From positions 165,154,382 to 165,218,381 of the forward strand of contig NC_080570.1 of NCBI RefSeq assembly GCF_030247185.1: DNA of 64,000 nucleotides. The letters are read 5' to 3'. The stretch is from Malaya genurostris (lineage: Eukaryota; Arthropoda; Insecta; Diptera; Culicidae). Shown here one piece after another: positions 57,006 to 64,000 of the stretch (position 1 is the stretch's first letter; each line of letters opens with the position of its first letter). The notes under the pieces were generated by a model. The model searched no databases and was not told the origin of the DNA. It saw only the letters and a program-made list of their open reading frames with translations. Made by a program: the position numbers and the translations under genes.

Positions 57006-60000
57006 CTAGTAGTTTAACATTTCAAAAATATTGTGTCAAAATTTCAAATTAATCGGAACTTTCAAACTGTCAAAATTCTAAAAATATATTTTGCTCACTC
57101 TAAGAAAAAAGAAAATTTTTTAAACCAATTTTTCTTAGTCCGTAAACAAATCTACTGAACCGATTCTTTTCAAACTTGGAACATACTTTTTTGGTATAAA
57201 ATGTCTCCCCACCAGATATTTGAAATTTTTCCATTTTCATATGATGGTATTTTTTCACCATAAAAATGACGGAAAATTTAGCGAAAAATCGCGTTTTTTT
57301 CCTAAATATGCCACGAACTGTTAAAGAAATCAAAATAATAACTTGAGGACGACAGAGGAGGGAGAAATCATTCGTACTTTAAGTAAATTTAAGAACACTG
57401 CGCAACGTGATTCTCAAAAGAGGTTTCAAGGAATGTTCAGATGCCTTCATTTTCAATATTAATATACGGAAATTGAACTAAATATTCTTTAAATGATGCT
57501 TTATAATATAAAAAAAGTTTGAATAAATTTGCCTAAGTTGTTTCTCCGTGAAAAATGCAAAAAAAAAGTTTTTTGATTCAAATGATCCCTCACTCCCCCC
57601 TTAATTCAAACGACGATGTTTTATACAAACATCTTCAATTCTTTTTTAAATTTCAAAGCGCACCAGAAAAACTTAACTTATTAAAACAAACGCAAATTTT
57701 GTTTAGAAAAAACAGACTTTGACACTAGCGGAGTGTATTCGTGACCGACACGCACGCCTACTGCGATCGAAAATCCCCGTTTCGCTAGCGATAATCGATG
57801 TATCGAAAAACAGTGACCTTGAAAGTGTACTTTTTTGGTGAGCCGAAATCAAATTAGGAGATTTCGAACTGTTCTCGTTTTGAAGTTTAACTTTACTCGA
57901 CTTTTGTCTCATGACTACAGAATTCGACGCTCCAAGTCTGGAGTCAAGAAAGAACACCCGATGTTCCAGTGTTGATTAGTCGAAGAATATTTATTAGCTT
58001 AATATCAATTAATATGCATTTCTCGCGAACTGAAACAGTTATTTCCTTCTCTTCTTTCTTTGCAAAATTGCACCATCTGATTCCATCCATTATCATGCTC
58101 TCATCATCCCAAGAGCCATTAAACTAATCTCCTCCTACCTTTGATCTCATCCATTGACACATATTGGCGTAGGTCCCGGCTCATCCGGTATCATGTGTCT
58201 CAAGCAGACGGCCTCTGATGGGTGTCAAGTGCGAATCAAGTTTCTCTCATTCGGCTCATTCTACTGCCCTTCGCCCAACCGACCAACTTTTCATCAACCT
58301 CCTATCGCATCACACCGAAACGAATCGAAACCGTTGTTTCCTCTTGTTGCCTTGTTCCTTCGTCCTCTGCCTTCGCTAACACAACACATATTCGAGAATT
58401 ATGACCGAAAGCAAGCGACGACTCCGTTCCTCTGTCGCTATAAATAACTCTCGGGCCGCTTATTTTTCATTTACTGAAATGTTACATCTCACCCCATATG
58501 TTAATGTAAATATAACTCTCATTGCTATGGGAACAATTATTTATTCTCACAGCTCAGCACAGCTACTTCTCCTCCTCCTCTTGGGAACCAGTGACCCGCA
58601 TGTGGTAACAGCTGTTGTCAGTTTCCACTTCCGTGTCATCGCCTACTAGCCAACCATTTCGTTTCTTTCGCTTGATCCAACCAGGCATGGCAGTGTTGCA
58701 TTTACGATTTAACTTTTTGACTGTTTCAGAACAGAACAGTCGCAGTAGGCGACGGCGGTTTTGAGTTGTGGTTTGCAATTTTGGTAGAATGGCATTCAGC
58801 GAAAAAACAAACGACTTCTTCTTCCGTACGCAAAGTGAAAAGGTTACGGCCTCATTTAATTAATGGGCCCATTTGTTTGTTTTGATTTATACAATTTTTT
58901 GGCTTTTGTCCGAACTTTTGTCTCCACCTCGTCAAACGAAAAACGCCAGAACCAGAACACGTGCCAACTGTTTCCGGCACGTTCCTTTATTGGCCGAAAT
59001 TGCTCTCGGGAATGGATACTCCGAACGTGCTGAATAATATCGAACAACCCCCTTTCATCTTCGGTGCCGTGACAGAATATAGCCGACGGACGACGATTGC
59101 GGGCAATTGAAACCCGTTTCCGATGGTGTGAAAACGCGGCTGTGGTATTTTTTTTGTTTTTTTTCGTGTTCTGTTCGTGTGCTCGGGCGTACGCGCAGCA
59201 ACCACAGAGAACAGATTATTCTGTGACATTAATAGCAGGCGGGAAATCGATTCACTCACAGGGCGATGTTTATTGCCATGGTTTCACACAAAGCATCGAC
59301 AGTGCCGAAAGATTGTTTGAAATTTTCGGGACAGTTTTATGTTTTGCGTCTTTCTTTCCTAATACCACACGTGACGTTGTGCGGCGACGGACACCCTGAA
59401 CGGTTGCTACGGTTACTTCTTTTTTTTTCCACGGTTTTTGTTGATGCATTCCGGCTGTGAAAGCCGTGCGTATTCAACTGTCAGAGTATGTCAAGTTCGA
59501 TGGCGATGGAGACAGCAAGGTCACAGTTGGTCAACAAACCGAAATATTTTCAATTGAAAACGAGTTTTTCGCATGAACAACTTTGCCCCGTGGGTTCAGT
59601 TATAAATATACTCCAAACAACCACTCATTGTTTAGATGTACGAGATAAGAGTTTTTCGTTCGAGGGCACAGACAAAAAGACCTAGCCAGTGACGAACGGT
59701 TTGCTGCCTCGTGGAACAATCTTAGTAGGCGACGTGAGTGCTTCACTGAAAAACAAGATCAAGGTCAGACATTCAAAAAATCACATTGCATTTTAGGAAA
59801 AACAAGTTCTTCTCTGTTCGAACGAAGCTGTGACATATCTCTGCATCGGTGACACAACTTTTTTTCAAGTTAAATTGTTTACAGAAAGTGGACATGGTTC
59901 GGTGGTGCTTGCAACGACAACAGTTTTTCCAATTGCATAATTTTATTCCACGATAATTCCATCTTCCATCTCGAACTTATTTGGAACGTTTCCAAAGTGA

Positions 60001-60299
60001 AGTTGGCCTTCCTTTACTGTTGTGCTGGCGAATGAATGCCTTATCGTAGCATTTCAACTGCTGACTGGTGAGAAGTTAAGGAAACCGACGCAGATAACGG
60101 ATTCTACTACTTCCGATCCTGTGCGATGTTGCGTAACTAAAAAAAACCGTTTGGTGTTTCCTGAATTCAACTCAACCGCCATCGATTTAAGACGTTTCTG
60201 TGTTAGATCTCAGATCTCAGTCAGATAGATTATACTTTTGCTAAAAGATTCAATGCGTCTCGATGGAAAGACAGTGAAAGAAGTCCAATCGAACAAAAC
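57006..60299. other. spacer without a recognised gene; GC-richer 58.1-60.2 kb
   Basis: 57006-57980 is AT-rich. 58100-60250 is of higher complexity and GC content, as near insect promoters, but the many 60-100 codon frames (58154-58447, 58987-59259, 59097-59399 and others) overlap on both strands, have no domains and no convincing splice sites at their ends. Confidence 0.4.
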
Positions 60300-60366
60300 T
60301 AGTATTTCGATCATTTAGGGGTTAGCCAAATTTTGTGCTAGGACACATAACCGTTTTCATTATTTT

Positions 60367-61565
60367 GTCGTGAATACGACTTACTTTACTATGGGGTGCC
60401 TTTTCAAAATTAGCCATATGGAAGAATGGGCAGAACTTAATCGTGAATATCTCGACTTGTATTAATGGTAGCAACATAATTCTTTCACCATTTCATCAAA
60501 AATATGATCAGGAATTTAGGATAATATTTTGAACAGTGTGAGATAACCACAAACAACTCAAAAATTAAGTTTTCTCAAAATTTCAAAATAATGTGGAAAA
60601 CTCTTTACTTTCGCTTGGGTTTTTCGCGCAAGGACGACGATTTTGAGGTAGTCAGGCACATATCTTCAACTGAATGCGTATAAAAGGGGAACCGTAGTGA
60701 AAATCGATCATTTCTTTTCGTGCGTTCGATGGAAGCAGACGTCGTGGGAGTTAAACCTTCAACCAGCAGCGACGGAGAGAGCGCCTTCTGCGTGGTTAAA
60801 ACCTCAAACGCTCAGGTAGCAACTTTCATTCGCTTGCTGGCCTTCAAGGCGAGCAGACTGCCATCGCGAGAGTTAAACCAGCAGCGACGGAGAGAGCACC
60901 TGCCATCATTTGGTTTTCGGTAGTCGTAACGAGAAGTTCAATTTTCAGATTTTATCCGCAATATAGGTTTAGAATTCAGAGCCTGCGTGCTGAAACTGGA
61001 TTCTGGAACTGTATTCCGGAACTAATTTGAGTTTCGAAATTGCAATTCTAGAATTGAAACTGGATTCTGAGTCTGTTATTGGTTCTAAATTTAGTTCTTG
61101 AACTCAGGATCCAGTTCTTTATTCCAGACTTCTTCTATTCGGTTCTTTTTAGAACCATTATAATACTCCTAAAGAATTATGCGGAAATTTACTTTACTGT
61201 ACTCTATAAAACCCATTCTGGTAGTCATGGCGAAAAATCGTCTTCATGTTTTAGAGCTTAGTTCTGGAATATGGGTTTAGAATTCAGAGTCTGCGTGCTG
61301 CACTAACTCAAATCGTCACCATTTTTTTATTATAAAGAACTATACTCCTTATTTTATAATATTTAATTGCGTTTCAGAATGTTGAATGTAACTAATCTGT
61401 AATTTAGTCTAGGCGCATCGTTTAAATTTCTAGTAATGAAAGAGGGGAAAGTTGCACAATTCAAACAATCGATGAACTACCAATTCGAATTCGGAAGCAT
61501 AAATAAAGCGTGTCATATTCGTATTCACGACATCCAGTTATGTCTCTGACATTACACACCCGTAC
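60367..61565 (-). mobile_element. non-coding repeat element, shared-ends family (copy D)
   Basis: This is the inverted sister of 41762-42849, running from GTCGTGAATACGACTTACTT to GACATTACACACCCGTAC. It is inserted in a T-rich site of the foldback element. Compared with the 42-kb copy it has about 85 extra bases near 60815-60900, where CAGCAGCGACGGAGAGAGC is duplicated. A 60-codon frame (61079-61261) is identical to that of the sister. No transposase is seen. Confidence 0.8.
60679..60720 (+). promoter_or_regulatory. TATA-box-like promoter inside copy D
   Basis: TATAAAAGGGG at 60679 is followed about 30 bp later by ATCATTTCTTTTCGTGCGTT, then an ATG at 60729 (reading ATGGAAGCAGACGTCGTGGG). The sister copy at 42.5 kb has TAGAAAAAGG in place of the TATA box. 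The layout looks like a captured cellular promoter and leader, but I do not recognise the gene. Confidence 0.35.
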
Positions 61566-61949
61566 TTTTTTTACGTTTCGTCTTTGACTCATCAGTGCAG
61601 AGCAGTTCACATTGAACTGCTTAGTGCTAAACTCGGCAGTTCAATTTGAACCGCTAAGCAGACGTCAAAGACGAAACGTAAAAATAATGAAAACGGTTAT
61701 GTGCCCTAGCACAAAATTTGGCTAACCCCTAAATGACCATACCTGCATCGGCCAGAAATAGTCGAAAACACGTTTTCGTTCGGCACGTCAGAAAAGACAT
61801 TGCACTTCGTTGCAAAACAAAAAGTGTTCTGTAAGTAGCAGAAACTTTACGTCTGCTTAGCGGTTCAAATTGAACTGCCGAGTTTAGCACTAAGCAGTTC
61901 AATGTGAACTGCTCTGCACTGATGAGTCAAAGACGAAACGTAAAAATAA

Positions 61950-64000
61950 TAGTATTTCGATGTTTATTCAGTTGCATCGACAGTAAAATTCATTGCCGAA
62001 AATGATGAAATAAAATCCCAGTTCGTATAGAAAATTGTGCCCTGGTCGTGCAAGAGCTTTATGTTCGAAAATAAACATAAATCACAATATGAAGTGATTC
62101 TTTTCGTTAAACGGAAGTATGGGTGAAATTTTTCCTCGTTATCAGTATGCGGTATAGTCTCGATACCAGGCGCAATTTTATCTAATGCACTCTCAATGGT
62201 AGATCCGTACTTTTAAGAAAACAATCGGCACTAGCAATGCCGAAAATAAACGGATTTTCTCGAAGCAAATTGGACGAAGCAAACGGACACCTTCGAAGCA
62301 AAACGAGTGAAGAAACCATCAGTACATCAACTGCCCCTCAACCTCAACTTTTCGGTGTGGGACTACGTCTTTGTTTTCTAGAGATGGGTGCTGTGAATTC
62401 GAAATACGAAAAATAAAACCTTACAAACAGTGGTCAGATATCAAATAATCTATAGGTCAACCAATTTTAAACAGATCCTCGATATCAATACTTCTACTGT
62501 TTGGGAAAATTTTTACGCTTCGATTAGAGTAGATAAAATTATATATTCAAACAAAAATGAATTAGTATCGAGTTGTTTGTTCTCATTCAAGTAATTTTCA
62601 TGGCTTTCCATAACAGGTATGACTGTTTGGTGCACATAAATTTACGGTTTTCACAGGAAGTTCGTTCTTCATGGAATGCTAGATGAACGCAATGAGCACC
62701 TTCTATTGTCAACATGAACAAACAAAACGGTCCTTTTTAGGGCATTCTCACTTAAGTATAAGACTTGAACCTTGAAACTTTGAGAATGATTTGTAAATTG
62801 GAACTTGAGATTAGGAGCTGTAAAATCGTATCTTAAAATTACGAAACAGTAATAAGGAGTTTTAAATTCACAATTAAGAAGTTATAATTTTAATTGAGAT
62901 TCGAGTCTTGGCGACTCCCGAGTAAAGTCTAACATCAAAATGAGAACAAATTTAAATCTGATTATGATAACAACATCAGATTGAAATCCTAATATGATAT
63001 CGACTCATCAAATTTTTAATTCATATCGCAATATGTTATCACTTTGCTGTTCATTTTTAAGGCAATAGTTTTGCGATACTCAAAAAACGAAAATATTATA
63101 ATCAACAACTTAAAAAATCCATTGAAATAGGGCAAATTTCAAATGGCGACACAAAAATACAAAGTAAAGTTTCAATGGAAGAATTATTCCTTCAATCCTA
63201 TGTTGCCTTTTACAAATTGAATGCAATGCAAAAATAGTTCGACAATTGTGCGATATTGCTGTTATAGCCACGAAAAAAACTCGAACCAAATTTTCATCTA
63301 ACTCGTAGAGTCAATGTAGCTCTCGAACAGAGACAGTAGATCTCACTCAAACTTATGGTTTTAGTATATGAGATGACTACTGAAGCTGAGATGAATGGTG
63401 GTACCGTCATCGAATTTCTACATGCGGAAAACAAAAATACAAAACATCTTCTCACCAAACCCGTTCTGAAAATACCCATAACGTTATATCCAACAGTATG
63501 AAAAAATTCATTATTTACGAAATTCGAACTAATACTACATTGAATGTCTCAGATCTCAGAACCTAGAGCTAATTTTTAATAACACTTTAGTGGCTTAGAG
63601 GAGCCACCAAGAAAGTATATGTTTAATTTGTCTATTCCTAAGTAGTCCACAAACTCACTCTTCAAAACAATTCTGATTCCTTATAATAACTAGGAACTTC
63701 ATAACTCACTAACGCTAGATACTATGAGAAGTATTTTATCAATCATCTAATGGATCTTGGAACTGTGATACACTCTTCCAAAGAAACCGTCTAGCCGAAT
63801 CTGCATGAGTCGCAGGATTAATTATGCATCAAATGATTGTGAATTACAAGTCTACACAAGAACTAAAAATTTACTGAAGACATTATGATTCTATCTGTGG
63901 TCAGAAGCGAGATAATCGTTCATTGTCCCAATTGATCGAAAAAACAAATGATCTGGGATACCCTTTGGCCGGATTCCTAAGTCACGTTCCCAAAGTGTTA
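61950..64000. other. spacer without a recognised gene
   Basis: AT-rich DNA with no recognised repeat or domain. A few 60-codon frames exist but none is supported. Confidence 0.4.

Larger units (their letters stand above)
60312..61949. mobile_element. composite foldback element, copy 2 (core reversed, nested insert)
   Basis: The 12-bp sequence TAGTATTTCGAT lies on both sides (60300-60311 and 61950-61961). Inside, in order: a 50-bp segment 60312-60361; a 1.2-kb insert 60367-61565; a 98-bp arm 61568-61665; a reverse copy of the first segment at 61686-61735 (49 of 50 bases); a core at 61736-61848; and a perfect reverse copy of the 98-bp arm at 61849-61946. The outer ends (CATTTAGGGG and ...AAAAATAAT) are not inverted copies of each other. 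Related to 12399-12743. Confidence 0.8.

Overview
The window reads as repeat-rich, AT-rich insect nuclear DNA, most likely from a mosquito and probably a culicine. The case rests on transposon families: three closely related DNA transposons with a DD37E transposase (the ITmD37E type known from mosquitoes), a jockey-clade retrotransposon resembling the mosquito Juan elements, many decayed mariner (DD34D) fragments, and MITEs and satellites of mosquito style. No bacterial-type gene organisation, rRNA or CRISPR array is present. Nearly all longer reading frames are transposon remains or chance frames in simple repeats.

Layout. 1-3240: a degenerate A-rich array with four long-period copies, then a pyrimidine-rich array. 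3241-12743: spacer, a 252-bp MITE with TTA target duplications, a repeat element interrupted by a CCAGAATC-type array, a ~0.9-kb tandem repeat containing mariner relics, ITmD37E copy 1 and a small foldback element. 12916-15060: GC-richer DNA with two good minus-strand splice donors (candidate first exons). 16113-19020: ITmD37E copy 2, a tRNA-Pro-like gene and a minisatellite-bearing repeat. 19078-21935: a Juan-like retrotransposon, cut off inside its reverse transcriptase. 25690-30130: more retrotransposon relics, apparently nested. 32195-32334: the best cellular coding candidate, a short first coding exon on the minus strand, with a second acceptor-flanked candidate at 33.6 kb. 34574-35839: ITmD37E copy 3 with TA duplications. 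35925-38778: CGGGTT-type array, dispersed repeat and a ~314-bp TATTAC microsatellite. 41110-44150: a long mariner relic, one copy of a ~1.1-kb repeat and scrambled retrotransposon pieces with a perfect 46-bp-arm palindrome. 46380-49204: a ~265-bp tandem array ending in (TA)n. 53.4-54.5 kb: ITm-like and hAT/ZBED-like relics. 54590-57005: a ~185-bp pyrimidine-rich satellite. 60300-61961: a composite foldback element with a 12-bp direct duplication and a nested ~1.2-kb repeat whose sister lies inverted at 41762-42849.

Interpretation. This looks like intronic or 5' regulatory DNA of one or more large minus-strand genes, filled by mobile DNA. The proposed first exons at 12.9 and 32.3 kb both end in codon phase 2, so they could be alternative starts joined to one downstream exon outside the window; this is inference. 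The most unusual structures are the foldback family with asymmetric ends, whose two copies carry the core in opposite orientations, and a repeat family with shared ends but very different interiors.
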